NCBI RefSeq assembly: GCF_963677155.1
Contig: NZ_OY781884.1
Location: forward strand, 3,220,501-3,284,500
DNA: 64,000 nt
Direction of reading: 5' to 3'
From: an uncultured Draconibacterium sp.
GTDB lineage: Bacteria; Bacteroidota; Bacteroidia; Bacteroidales; Prolixibacteraceae
This document shows positions 46,242 through 53,704 of this stretch, in pieces. Numbering within the stretch: the first letter of the stretch is position 1; each line of letters opens with the position of its first letter. The translations under genes and the position numbers were made by a program. Below the pieces are notes generated by a model, which was given only the letters and a program-made list of their open reading frames with translations, did no database searches and was not told where the DNA came from.

Positions 46242-47345
46242 ATGAGAAAAGCCTGGCTCAAAATAAAAAATGGATTTCTTTCCTATTCCAGAGGCGATCG
46301 TGTTGGTATTATTATCTTATCAATCTTGATTTTGCTGTTGTTGGGAGCTAATGCTTTCGTGAAAAGAATAGCACCTAAGCCCTATTATACTTCGGAACAA
46401 TTTCTTGAAATACAGGCGCAGTGGGATGCAGCCTGGCAGCAAAATGATAATGGAGAGGTATTAAGTCTTTTTAATTTTAATCCGAATATCATCGATGAAA
46501 GTGCGCTCGACTCGTTGGATGTGCCTGAAGAAATTAAACGGAACATCATAAAATATCGTGCAGCCGGCGGAAGTTTTAAATCGAAAAATGATTTGCGAAA
46601 ACTTTACGGAATGAGTGATTCTGTTTTTCAGCATGTTGCTCCATACATTGTTATCCCTGAAAATTCTTCAAAAAAGCAAACAAAAAGTATTGACAAGTCA
46701 GTGGCCAAACAACCTTCTGGGTTTTTTGATCCGAATACGGCAGACAAAGACGAATTGGAATATTTTGGCTTTAATTCTTATCAGGCCAATAATATTGTGT
46801 CGTATCGAAATAGCGGTGGAAGTTATCGACAGCCAGAGGATCTTTTAAAGATCTATGGACTTGATTCGGCTACTTTAGCAAAGATATCCCCTTACTTGAA
46901 AATAGAGCTTGTTATGGAGCCGCCAGAAGCCTCGCCAAACGAATTGTTTATTGTAGAACTAAATAGTGCCGATACTTCAGACCTAATTCAGCTAAATGGG
47001 ATAGGTTCGGTTTATGCATCGCGAATTATTAAATACCGTAACCTGCTTGGTGGCTTTTACAAAACCAATCAATTAATGGAAGTATATGGTTTTTCGGAAG
47101 AGCTTTTCGCGGCCATAAAACCTTTTGTTGCTATTGATACAACAGCAATAAACCCAATTCGGATTAACTATGCCGAATTCTCAGAAATGATCAGACATCC
47201 ATATTTTGATAAATCGAAGGTAAGTGCAATATTAAATGAAAAGGATAAAAACGGACCCATAAAAAGAATTTCAGATTTGGAGGCACTTGATTCTATTGAT
47301 GCTGAGTTTATTGATAAAGTAAGGCCATATGTTACCTGCCGTTAA
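46242..47345 (+). CDS. Membrane-anchored protein with four helix-hairpin-helix repeats
   Basis: A 367-residue protein with one N-terminal membrane helix (about residues 24-42) and four consecutive HhH-like units: near 85-145 (NPNIIDESALDSLDVPEEI), 165-225 (DPNTADKDELEYFGF), 235-295 (LNSADTSDLIQLNGIGS) and 305-360. The third is the best ComEA match, with the PxG turn read as NGIGS. ComEA-type proteins bind DNA in the periplasm during uptake, but whether this one takes part in transformation is not known. The gene is followed by its own space and then the rpsU promoter. Confidence 0.83.
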   Translation: MRKAWLKIKNGFLSYSRGDRVGIIILSILILLLLGANAFVKRIAPKPYYTSEQFLEIQAQWDAAWQQNDNGEVLSLFNFNPNIIDESALDSLDVPEEIKRNIIKYRAAGGSFKSKNDLRKLYGMSDSVFQHVAPYIVIPENSSKKQTKSIDKSVAKQPSGFFDPNTADKDELEYFGFNSYQANNIVSYRNSGGSYRQPEDLLKIYGLDSATLAKISPYLKIELVMEPPEASPNELFIVELNSADTSDLIQLNGIGSVYASRIIKYRNLLGGFYKTNQLMEVYGFSEELFAAIKPFVAIDTTAINPIRINYAEFSEMIRHPYFDKSKVSAILNEKDKNGPIKRISDLEALDSIDAEFIDKVRPYVTCR

Positions 47346-47397
47346 AAAAGCTAAAACTATTTTTTCGCGGTAGGAATTATTATTTTTTTGCTTTAAA

Positions 47398-47428
47398 TTT
47401 GATATGCTATGAATTATTTCTAAATTTG
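47398..47428 (+). promoter_or_regulatory. Consensus Bacteroidota promoter of rpsU
   Basis: TTTG at 47398-47401, then a 19-bp spacer, then TAAATTTG at 47421-47428. Both elements match the TTTG-N19-TAnnTTTG consensus exactly, and the site is 34 bp before the rpsU start. It is the clearest promoter in the window. Confidence 0.8.
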
Positions 47429-47461
47429 CGCCTCAATTTAAAAAATGTAAATCCGAAAGAT

Positions 47462-47653
47462 ATGATTATTATTCCGGTAAAAGAAGGCGAAAATATTGAA
47501 AGAGCTTTAAAAAGGTTCAAGAGAAAATTCGAGAAAACTGGCGTTATCAAAGAATTACGTGATCGTCAGAAGTTCACCAAGCCTTCTGTAAGAAGAAGGG
47601 AAGAATTGAAGAAGGCAGCATACGTGCAAGGCTTGCAACAACAGGAAGACTAA
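47462..47653 (+). CDS. rpsU: 30S ribosomal protein S21
   Basis: A 63-residue basic protein: MIIIPVKEGENIERALKRFKRKFEKTGVIKELRDRQKF is the S21 core, followed by a basic end with RRREELKKAA. It is close to the normal length. I chose the ATG at 47462 because the promoter lies only 30 bp upstream; starts farther upstream lie inside the promoter. S21 affects translation initiation on the small subunit. xerC follows 43 bp later on the same strand and probably shares the transcript. Confidence 0.95.
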   Translation: MIIIPVKEGENIERALKRFKRKFEKTGVIKELRDRQKFTKPSVRRREELKKAAYVQGLQQQED

Positions 47654-47696
47654 AGTTTTCTTTGGTGATTCCTGAATTTATTAGTTTAGATGGCCA

Positions 47697-48593
47697 ATGA
47701 GTTATCAGGAATCGTTTATCAATTTTTTGAAGTATGAGAAGAGATATTCTCCTCATACGGTGAAAGCATATAAAAAAGACCTCGATCGGTTTGTGGAATT
47801 TTACACAAAAATGGTCGGGGATTTTATTGTTAAAGATGTTGATCTCCAACTACTGCGTTCTTGGGTGGTAGACTTAATGGAGCACGATTATAGTCCGAGT
47901 TCGGTAAGCAGAATGATGACGGCAGTAAAGTCGTTCTATAACTTTTTGCTTCGCGAACAAGTTGTTGATGTTAATCCGGCTATAAATGTTCCGCTTCCTA
48001 AAATTAGGAAGAAGTTGCCACATTTTGTTGAGGAAAATAATCTGAATCATTTGTTAGATGATGATCTTTTTGATAATGGGTTCAGAGGGAGGAGAGATAA
48101 ATTGATCATTTCTTTATTTTACGGGACCGGCATTCGTTTGGCAGAATTAATTAACCTAAAAGATCGGGATTTTAATACTACCGAATACTTGGTAAAGGTG
48201 CTGGGGAAAAGGAATAAAGAACGGATTGTACCATATCCAAGAGAAATTAACCAGTTGTTTGCAGATTATTTAGCTGTAAGAGATAGTGAAATAGTAAACA
48301 ATAGTGGCTATTTATTTGTAACGGAGAAAGGCAAGCAGATTTACGAAAAACTGGTTTACCGCGTTGTTAAAAGTAATTTAGCCAGGGTGACATCTCTTGA
48401 AAAGAAGAGCCCGCATGTTTTGAGGCATACTTACGCAACACATTTGTTGAATAATGGTGCCGATCTTAATGCAGTAAAAGAATTGCTGGGGCATGCAAAT
48501 TTGGCAGCAACTCAGGTGTATACGCATACTACATTCGAGAAGCTGCAACAGAGTTATAAACAAGCCCACCCTCGGGGTGGTAAAAACGATTGA
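47697..48593 (+). CDS. xerC: Tyrosine recombinase XerC
   Basis: A 298-residue integrase with an N-terminal SAM-like core-binding domain (about 1-90, FINFLKYEKRYSPHTVKAYKKDLDRF) and a catalytic domain. The catalytic residues are Arg in YGTGIRLAELI, Lys in LGKRNKERIVP, His and Arg in HVLRHTYATHLL, His in LLGHANLAATQ and Tyr in VYTHTTFEKLQ. It resolves chromosome dimers at dif with XerD. The gene is full-length and sits between rpsU and hpf as in relatives. Confidence 0.93.
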   Translation: MSYQESFINFLKYEKRYSPHTVKAYKKDLDRFVEFYTKMVGDFIVKDVDLQLLRSWVVDLMEHDYSPSSVSRMMTAVKSFYNFLLREQVVDVNPAINVPLPKIRKKLPHFVEENNLNHLLDDDLFDNGFRGRRDKLIISLFYGTGIRLAELINLKDRDFNTTEYLVKVLGKRNKERIVPYPREINQLFADYLAVRDSEIVNNSGYLFVTEKGKQIYEKLVYRVVKSNLARVTSLEKKSPHVLRHTYATHLLNNGADLNAVKELLGHANLAATQVYTHTTFEKLQQSYKQAHPRGGKND

Positions 48594-48595
48594 TT

Positions 48596-48898
48596 ATGGA
48601 AGTAAAAATTAATTCAGTGCATTTTAACGCCGACCAGAAGTTGGTGGAATTCGTAAACAAAAAAGTAAACAAACTGGATACTTTTTTTGATGGTATATTA
48701 AAGGCGGAGGTAATTCTTAAGGTTGCAAAGCCCGAGGCAGCAAATAATAAAGTTTCTGAGTTAAAAGTTTCCATTCCTTCTCAAGACTATTTGTTCGCAA
48801 AAAAGCAGGCAGATACATTTGAAGAAGCGACAGATTTAGCCATTGATGCTATTAAGAAACAGCTAGTTAAATACAAGGAAAAATTGAAGAATAAATAA
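48596..48898 (+). CDS. hpf: Ribosome hibernation-promoting factor HPF/YfiA
   Basis: A 100-residue protein: MEVKINSVHFNADQKLVEFVNKKVNKLDTF followed by the DGILKAEVILKVAKPEA strand and a basic helix end, the short HPF form without the C-terminal dimerisation domain. It binds the ribosome in the decoding centre during stress or stationary phase. I chose the ATG at 48596; a TTG two codons upstream overlaps the xerC stop region. It belongs to the same run of translation genes as rpsU and tuf. Confidence 0.93.
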   Translation: MEVKINSVHFNADQKLVEFVNKKVNKLDTFFDGILKAEVILKVAKPEAANNKVSELKVSIPSQDYLFAKKQADTFEEATDLAIDAIKKQLVKYKEKLKNK

Positions 48899-48922
48899 TA
48901 TTTGAAAATTAGAGACTAAATC

Positions 48923-48953
48923 TTAGTTTTTTAAAATAATATTTTTACATTTG
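48923..48953 (+). promoter_or_regulatory. Promoter candidate upstream of the tRNA-tuf cluster
   Basis: TTAG at 48923-48926 is followed by a 19-bp spacer and TACATTTG at 48946-48953, a perfect -7 box. Its transcript would have a leader of about 200 nt before tRNA-Gly. Confidence 0.45.
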
Positions 48954-49101
48954 CACACCCTTTTTAGGGGCGTTCTGAAGACAACTGAAAATATGGTGCT
49001 TTGTAGAGGACTGAAGCTTTTGAAGTGATTTTTTGATTTTCGCTTTGCAACGAAAAAAATGAGAAAAATCGAAAAAAAAAGTACATGATTAGATAAAAAT
49101 A

Positions 49102-49132
49102 TTCGGTTGTTTGGAAAAAAGTTGTAATTTTG
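49102..49132 (+). promoter_or_regulatory. tRNA-tuf promoter
   Basis: TAATTTTG at 49125-49132 matches TAnnTTTG perfectly and lies 27 bp before tRNA-Gly. A TTCG at 49102-49105 stands 19 bp upstream as a weak -33 element. This is the best start for the tRNA-Gly, tRNA-Thr and tuf transcript. Confidence 0.6.
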
Positions 49133-49159
49133 CACGGCATTTTTGCCAGTAGACTATAA

Positions 49160-49232
49160 GCGGGAATAGCTCAGTTGATAGAGCATTAGCCTTCCAAGCT
49201 AAGGGTCGCGGGTTTGAGTCCCGTTTCCCGCT
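49160..49232 (+). tRNA. tRNA-Gly (anticodon TCC)
   Basis: A complete cloverleaf. The acceptor GCGGGAA pairs with TTCCCGC, the D arm has GCTCAGTTGATAGAGC, the anticodon loop CTTCCAA at 49191-49197 holds TCC at 49193-49195, and the T arm has GGTTTGAGTCCCG-type pairing. No CCA is encoded. It is the first of two tRNAs ahead of tuf, where relatives carry a longer tRNA cluster. Confidence 0.96.
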
Positions 49233-49238
49233 CAGAAC

Positions 49239-49284
49239 AGAGATTGGAATTTTGAATAAGCAGTTATTCTTAATTCCCGTCTCT
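49239..49284 (+). ncRNA. Long hairpin filling the tRNA-Gly/tRNA-Thr spacer
   Basis: Three stacked stems with two-base symmetric gaps: AGAGA (49239-49243) with TCTCT (49280-49284), GGAATT (49246-49251) with AATTCC (49272-49277), and GAATAA (49254-49259) with TTATTC (49264-49269), closed by the loop GCAG. No T run follows, so it does not look like a terminator. It may be a processing site for the tRNA precursor; that is inference. Confidence 0.6.
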
Positions 49285-49297
49285 TTGTGTGTTTAAG

Positions 49298-49369
<72 letters not shown>

Positions 49370-49408
49370 CAGATGATTTAAAAGATAATAAATTAAAATT
49401 TTGCAATT

Positions 49409-50593
49409 ATGGCTAAAGAACATTTTAACAGGGACAAGGACCATGTGAACATTGGTACTATCGGCCACGTTGACCATGGTAAAACTACCTTAACAGCTGC
49501 TATTACTACAGTTTTAGCAAAAAAAGGCTTTTGTGAAATAAAAGCATTTGATCAGATTGATAATGCTCCTGAGGAGAAAGAAAGGGGTATTACAATTAAC
49601 ACTGCTCACGTTGAGTACGAAACAGCAACTCGTCACTACGCACACGTTGACTGTCCGGGTCACGCCGACTACGTGAAGAACATGGTAACTGGTGCTGCCC
49701 AGATGGACGGTGCTATTATTGTTGTTGCTGCTACTGATGGTCCTATGCCACAGACTCGCGAGCATATTCTTCTTGCACGTCAGGTAAACGTTCCTCGTTT
49801 GGTTGTATTCCTGAATAAAGTGGATATGGTTGACGACGAAGAGTTGTTAGAATTAGTTGAAATGGAAGTTCGTGAATTGTTAGACTTCTACGAATTCGAC
49901 GGAGATAACACTCCTGTTATACAAGGATCTGCTCTTGGTGGATTGAACGGAGAGCCAGAGTGGGAAGAAAAAATTCTTGAGTTGATGCAAGCATGTGATG
50001 ACTGGATTCCACTTCCTCCACGTGATGTTGAAAAACCATTCTTGATGCCTGTTGAGGACGTATTCTCAATTACAGGTCGTGGAACAGTTGCAACTGGTCG
50101 TATCGAAACTGGTATTATTCACACAGGTGATGAAATGCAGTTGATTGGTTTGGGTGCAGAAGGTCGTAAGACTGTTTGTACTGGTGTTGAGATGTTCCGT
50201 AAGATTTTGGACGAAGGTCAGGCTGGTGATAACGTTGGTTTGTTGTTGCGTGGTGTTGACAAGAAAGAAATTAAACGTGGACAAATTTTGGCAAAACCTG
50301 GTTCAATCACTCCTCACAACAAATTTAAAGCTGAGGTTTACGTATTGAAAAAAGAAGAAGGTGGACGTCACACTCCATTCCATAACAAATACCGTCCTCA
50401 ATTCTACTTGCGTACGCTTGACGTAACTGGCGAAATTCACCTGGAAGAAGGTCGCGAAATGGTTATGCCTGGTGATAACGTAACTATTGAAGTAGATTTG
50501 ATTTACCCGGTAGCATTGAACTTAGGTCTTCGCTTCGCAATCCGCGAAGGTGGTCGTACAGTAGGTGCAGGTCAGATAACTGAAATTCTTTAA
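49409..50593 (+). CDS. tuf: Elongation factor Tu
   Basis: A 394-residue GTPase that carries aminoacyl-tRNA to the ribosome. G1 is [15 protein letters not shown]3 is [13 protein letters not shown]4 is NKVDM and G5 is SALGG, followed by two beta domains. Codon use is strongly selected, as expected for the most abundant protein. The start at 49409 follows tRNA-Thr. A terminator-like hairpin stands 24 bp after the stop, and beyond it the tRNA-Trp position of relatives holds only a remnant. Confidence 0.98.
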   Translation: MAKEHFNRDKDHVNIGTIGHVDHGKTTLTAAITTVLAKKGFCEIKAFDQIDNAPEEKERGITINTAHVEYETATRHYAHVDCPGHADYVKNMVTGAAQMDGAIIVVAATDGPMPQTREHILLARQVNVPRLVVFLNKVDMVDDEELLELVEMEVRELLDFYEFDGDNTPVIQGSALGGLNGEPEWEEKILELMQACDDWIPLPPRDVEKPFLMPVEDVFSITGRGTVATGRIETGIIHTGDEMQLIGLGAEGRKTVCTGVEMFRKILDEGQAGDNVGLLLRGVDKKEIKRGQILAKPGSITPHNKFKAEVYVLKKEEGGRHTPFHNKYRPQFYLRTLDVTGEIHLEEGREMVMPGDNVTIEVDLIYPVALNLGLRFAIREGGRTVGAGQITEIL

Positions 50594-50617
50594 TATTAAG
50601 ATATAAAGAAAATAGAT

Positions 50618-50645
50618 TTAATCCCGGGTTACGGCCCGGGATTAA
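50618..50645 (+). terminator. GC-rich hairpin after tuf
   Basis: TTAATCCCGGG at 50618-50628 is perfectly complementary to CCCGGGATTAA at 50635-50645, with a six-base loop. The tail is only TTTC, so it may be an attenuator or a 3'-end stabiliser that lets part of the transcription continue into secE. Confidence 0.65.
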
Positions 50646-50664
50646 TTTCGGTTGAAACTCAATA

Positions 50665-50710
50665 ATGGGAGTGGTTAGATAAACAGTAAGTTCGAACCTT
50701 ACCTTCCGAG
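50665..50710 (+). pseudogene. Remnant of tRNA-Trp reduced to acceptor stem and T arm
   Basis: In the phylum a tRNA-Trp usually lies between tuf and secE. Here only its outer halves remain. ATGGGAG (50665-50671) faces CTTCCGA (50703-50709) with six of seven pairs (two wobble), and GTAAG (50686-50690), TTCGAAC (50691-50697), CTTAC (50698-50702) form a perfect T arm that joins the acceptor without a gap. The next base, G50710, is the tRNA-Trp discriminator. Only 14 bases lie where the D arm, anticodon arm and variable loop should be, so no anticodon exists. It cannot decode. The paired part is the minimal shape that RNase P accepts. Confidence 0.7.
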
Positions 50711-50725
50711 CAAATAAGTTACTAA

Positions 50726-50917
50726 ATGAAACTAAAAGTATATATACAAGAGGCCTATGATGAACTGGTGCATAAAGTTACATGGCCAACTTGGAAAGAG
50801 CTACAAAGTAGCGCCTTGGTAGTAATGATTGCTTCCTTTATAATATCATTAGTTATTTTCGTTATGGATCTGTCTTTCAGAAACATAATGGATTTTATTT
50901 ATGGATTATTTTATTAA
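50726..50917 (+). CDS. secE: Preprotein translocase subunit SecE
   Basis: A 63-residue single-helix membrane protein. The amphipathic start KVYIQEAYDELVHKVTWPTWKELQSSA holds the SecE W-P-T motif, followed by one membrane helix (about residues 30-52). It is part of the SecYEG channel. It starts the secE-nusG-rplKAJL-rpoBC run, 16 bp after the tRNA-Trp remnant. Confidence 0.95.
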   Translation: MKLKVYIQEAYDELVHKVTWPTWKELQSSALVVMIASFIISLVIFVMDLSFRNIMDFIYGLFY

Positions 50918-50936
50918 TCAAAACCCTTAAGGCTTT

Positions 50937-51485
50937 ATGAGCGAAAATAGTAAAAAATGGTATGTTCTGCGTGCTATTGGTGGCAAAGAGAAGAAGGTTA
51001 AAGAATATATCGAGAACGAAATCGCGGTAGGAGACCTCAAAGGGTATGTAGATCAGGTTTTAATACCAACCGAAAAAGTTTATCAGATCCGAAATGGTAA
51101 AAAAATCAGTAAGGAGCGAAACTTTTTTCCGGGGTATGTTTTAATCGAAGCTGCTTTAGTGGGTGAGGTTACACACACATTAAGGAATTTTCCTAACGTA
51201 ATCGGATTCTTAGGCGACACCAAAGGTGGAGATCCGGTGCCGATGCGGCAAAGCGAGGTAAACAGGATTTTGGGTCGAGTGGATGAATTAGCTGAAACCG
51301 ACGAAGAAATCAATATCCCATATGTGGTAGGAGAAACTGTGAAAGTAATCGACGGACCATTCAACGGCTTTAACGGAACCATTGAAGAAATCAATGAGGA
51401 GAAGAAGAAGTTGCAGGTGATGGTGAAGATTTTTGGACGTAAAACTCCTTTGGAACTTAGCTTTATGCAAGTCGAAAAGGAATAG
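50937..51485 (+). CDS. nusG: Transcription termination/antitermination protein NusG
   Basis: A 182-residue protein with an N-terminal NGN domain (KKWYVLRAIGGKEKKVKEYIEN, then RNFFPGYVLIEA) and a C-terminal KOW domain (VGETVKVIDGPFNGFNGTIEEIN). It binds RNA polymerase and links transcription with Rho or ribosomes. It is slightly longer at the middle insert than E. coli NusG, within the normal range. It is followed by rplK after 20 bp, in one operon. Confidence 0.96.
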   Translation: MSENSKKWYVLRAIGGKEKKVKEYIENEIAVGDLKGYVDQVLIPTEKVYQIRNGKKISKERNFFPGYVLIEAALVGEVTHTLRNFPNVIGFLGDTKGGDPVPMRQSEVNRILGRVDELAETDEEINIPYVVGETVKVIDGPFNGFNGTIEEINEEKKKLQVMVKIFGRKTPLELSFMQVEKE

Positions 51486-51505
51486 TAACGCTTTAATTTA
51501 TTGTT

Positions 51506-51949
51506 ATGGCGAAAGAAGTTGCTGGATTAATTAAATTACAGATCAAAGGTGGTGCAGCTAATCCTTCACCACCGGTGGGACCAGCATTGGGTGCCAAAGG
51601 GGTAAACATTATGCAGTTCTGTAAACAGTTTAATGGTCGTACACAAGACCAGGCAGGGAAAGTACTTCCTGTTATTATAACTGTTTATGCAGACAAGTCT
51701 TTTGACTTCATAATAAAACAACCTCCTGTGGCTGTTCAATTATTAGAAGTTGCGAAACTGAAAAGTGGTTCACCAGAACCTCACATTAAAAAAGTGGGTT
51801 CGGTAACTTGGGATCAGGTAAAGTCAATTGCCGAAGGCAAAATGGCTGACCTGAACTGCTTTACAGTGGAATCAGCGATGAAAATGGTAGCTGGAACTGC
51901 CAGAAGTATGGGAATCACTGTAAAAGGTGCTTCACCATTCAATAACTAA
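51506..51949 (+). CDS. rplK: 50S ribosomal protein L11
   Basis: A 147-residue protein with the L11 start [42 protein letters not shown], here given in parts as [20 protein letters not shown] then [16 protein letters not shown], and the C-terminal RNA-binding domain ([17 protein letters not shown]). It is part of the GTPase-associated centre. It lies 14 bp before rplA. Confidence 0.97.
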   Translation: MAKEVAGLIKLQIKGGAANPSPPVGPALGAKGVNIMQFCKQFNGRTQDQAGKVLPVIITVYADKSFDFIIKQPPVAVQLLEVAKLKSGSPEPHIKKVGSVTWDQVKSIAEGKMADLNCFTVESAMKMVAGTARSMGITVKGASPFNN

Positions 51950-51963
51950 AAATATCTTTTACG

Positions 51964-52659
51964 ATGGGCAGAATTACGAAAAATCAAAAAGCGTCTTTGG
52001 ATAAACTCGAAAAAGGAAAAGCTTACTCTATCGATGAAGCAGCACAGCTGGTGAAAGAAATTACATTCACCAAATTTGATGCATCGGTTGATATTGACGT
52101 AAGACTTGGAGTTGATCCTAGAAAAGCTAACCAGATGGTTAGGGGCGTAGTTTCGTTACCCCATGGGACAGGTAAAGAGGTACGTGTTTTGGCAATGGTT
52201 ACTCCTGACAAAGAGCAGGAAGCCAAAGATGCCGGAGCCGACTATGTAGGACTTGACGAGTATGTTGAGAAAATAAAAGGTGGTTGGACCGATGTAGATG
52301 TTATTATTACCATGCCTCCAGTAATGGGGAAAGTTGGGCAGTTAGGACGTATTTTAGGTCCTCGTGGCTTAATGCCAAACCCTAAAAGTGGTACAGTAAC
52401 TATGGAAGTTGGAAAAGCTATCTCCGAAGTAAAACAGGGTAAGATTGATTTTAAAGTTGATAAATTTGGTATTGTTCATACTACAATCGGGAAAGTTTCT
52501 TTCACGGCTGATAAGATTAAAGACAATGCCGTTGAATTTCTTAACATGATCAATAAACTGAAGCCTGTTGCTGCAAAAGGAACCTACATTAAGAGTATCT
52601 ATTTATCAAGCACCATGAGCCCTGGTATTCAAGTAGAAGCTAAGTCGTTTGCAGAATAA
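51964..52659 (+). CDS. rplA: 50S ribosomal protein L1
   Basis: A 231-residue protein with [21 protein letters not shown] near residue 40 and the [15 protein letters not shown] motif typical of L1, which binds the L1 stalk of 23S rRNA. In many bacteria L1 also binds the leader of its own operon; I did not find a clear copy of that site here. It is followed after 12 bp by rplJ. Confidence 0.97.
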   Translation: MGRITKNQKASLDKLEKGKAYSIDEAAQLVKEITFTKFDASVDIDVRLGVDPRKANQMVRGVVSLPHGTGKEVRVLAMVTPDKEQEAKDAGADYVGLDEYVEKIKGGWTDVDVIITMPPVMGKVGQLGRILGPRGLMPNPKSGTVTMEVGKAISEVKQGKIDFKVDKFGIVHTTIGKVSFTADKIKDNAVEFLNMINKLKPVAAKGTYIKSIYLSSTMSPGIQVEAKSFAE

Positions 52660-52671
52660 AAATGAGGAATT

Positions 52672-53190
52672 ATGAAGAGTTCAGAGAAACAAGTTATTAT
52701 TAATCAGTTACAAGAACAGATAGATTCATACGACCATTTTTACCTGACCGACATTGCCGGCTTAAATGCTGAAAATACCAGTGATTTAAGGAGACTATGT
52801 TTCAGCCAAGATGTAAAACTGGTTGTTGTTAAGAATACTCTACTACGAAAAGCTCTTGAGAACTCTGCTAAAGAGGCTGAAGAGATTTTTGATGCGCTTA
52901 AGGGAAACACCACAGTAATGTTTTCTTCAAACGGTAATGCACCGGCTAAATTGATTAAAGACTTCGCTAAAAAGCACAAAAAGCCTGTATTAAAGGCTGC
53001 TTATGTTGAAGAGTCAATTTACATGGGTGCCGACCAATTGGAGGCATTAATAGCCGTTAAATCTAAAAACGAGCTTATTGCTGATGTTGTTGCTCTGTTA
53101 CAATCACCAATGAAAACTGTTCTCGGACAGTTGCAGTCTGGTGGTAATACAATTCACGGTGTTCTTGATACACTGAAAGCGAAAGAATAA
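52672..53190 (+). CDS. rplJ: 50S ribosomal protein L10
   Basis: A 172-residue protein with the L10 N-terminal domain (QEQIDSYDHFYLTDIAGLNA, then KLVVVKNTLLRKALE) and a C-terminal helix for L12 binding (KTVLGQLQSGGNTIHGVLDTL). It anchors the L12 dimers on the ribosome stalk. It is followed after 33 bp by rplL. Confidence 0.97.
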   Translation: MKSSEKQVIINQLQEQIDSYDHFYLTDIAGLNAENTSDLRRLCFSQDVKLVVVKNTLLRKALENSAKEAEEIFDALKGNTTVMFSSNGNAPAKLIKDFAKKHKKPVLKAAYVEESIYMGADQLEALIAVKSKNELIADVVALLQSPMKTVLGQLQSGGNTIHGVLDTLKAKE

Positions 53191-53223
53191 TTTTTTTGAA
53201 ATAATATTTAAAAAGAAATAAAA

Positions 53224-53601
53224 ATGGCAGATTTAAAACAGCTTGCAGAAGAGTTGGTAAACTTGACTGTTAAAGAGGTTAACGAATTAGCTGGTATTCT
53301 AAAAGACGAATATGGTATTGAACCAGCTGCTGCTGCAGTAGCAGTTGCAGGACCAGCTGCAGGTGGTGGCGAAGAGGCTGCTGCTGAACAAACTGAATTT
53401 GACGTGATCTTAAAAGCCGCAGGTGGATCAAAACTTGCAGTTGTTAAACTCGTTAAAGAACTAACTGGCCTTGGTCTGAAAGAAGCCAAAGCAGTTGTAG
53501 ATGAAGCTCCAAAAGCGCTTAAAGAAAAAGTTTCGAAAGACGAAGCTGAAGCTTTAAAAGCACAGTTAGAAGAAGCTGGAGCTGAAGTTGAAGTAAAATA
53601 A
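53224..53601 (+). CDS. rplL: 50S ribosomal protein L7/L12
   Basis: A 125-residue protein. The N-terminal half ([22 protein letters not shown]) binds L10, a flexible Ala/Gly-rich linker lies at about residues 38-55, and the C-terminal domain ([32 protein letters not shown]) contacts translation factors. Downstream stands a hairpin with a T run, before rpoB. Confidence 0.97.
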   Translation: MADLKQLAEELVNLTVKEVNELAGILKDEYGIEPAAAAVAVAGPAAGGGEEAAAEQTEFDVILKAAGGSKLAVVKLVKELTGLGLKEAKAVVDEAPKALKEKVSKDEAEALKAQLEEAGAEVEVK

Positions 53602-53627
53602 GCAAAATGCCTATTTATAGGTAATAC

Positions 53628-53666
53628 GGTTTAGAACCCTACGAAAGTTGGGTTCTAGACCTTTTT
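53628..53666 (+). terminator. Attenuator-type hairpin between rplL and rpoB
   Basis: GGTTTAGAACCC at 53628-53639 pairs with GGGTTCTAGACC at 53650-53661, with one wobble and one mismatch, and five T residues follow at 53662-53666. It lies 27 bp after the rplL stop. A partial terminator at this point would let only part of the ribosomal transcription reach rpoBC, as in E. coli. Confidence 0.75.
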
Positions 53667-53704
53667 GTGTATTTATATTTTATATAATTAACCTGTATAA
53701 ATGC

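Noticed and set aside
50665-50710. A functional tRNA
   Set aside because: There is no anticodon arm and only 14 bases between the acceptor and T stems, so it cannot decode a codon.
53648-53704. Upstream start for rpoB
   Set aside because: The extra 19 residues would be encoded in the attenuator arm and T run, and the known RpoB N-terminus begins at the ATG at 53705.
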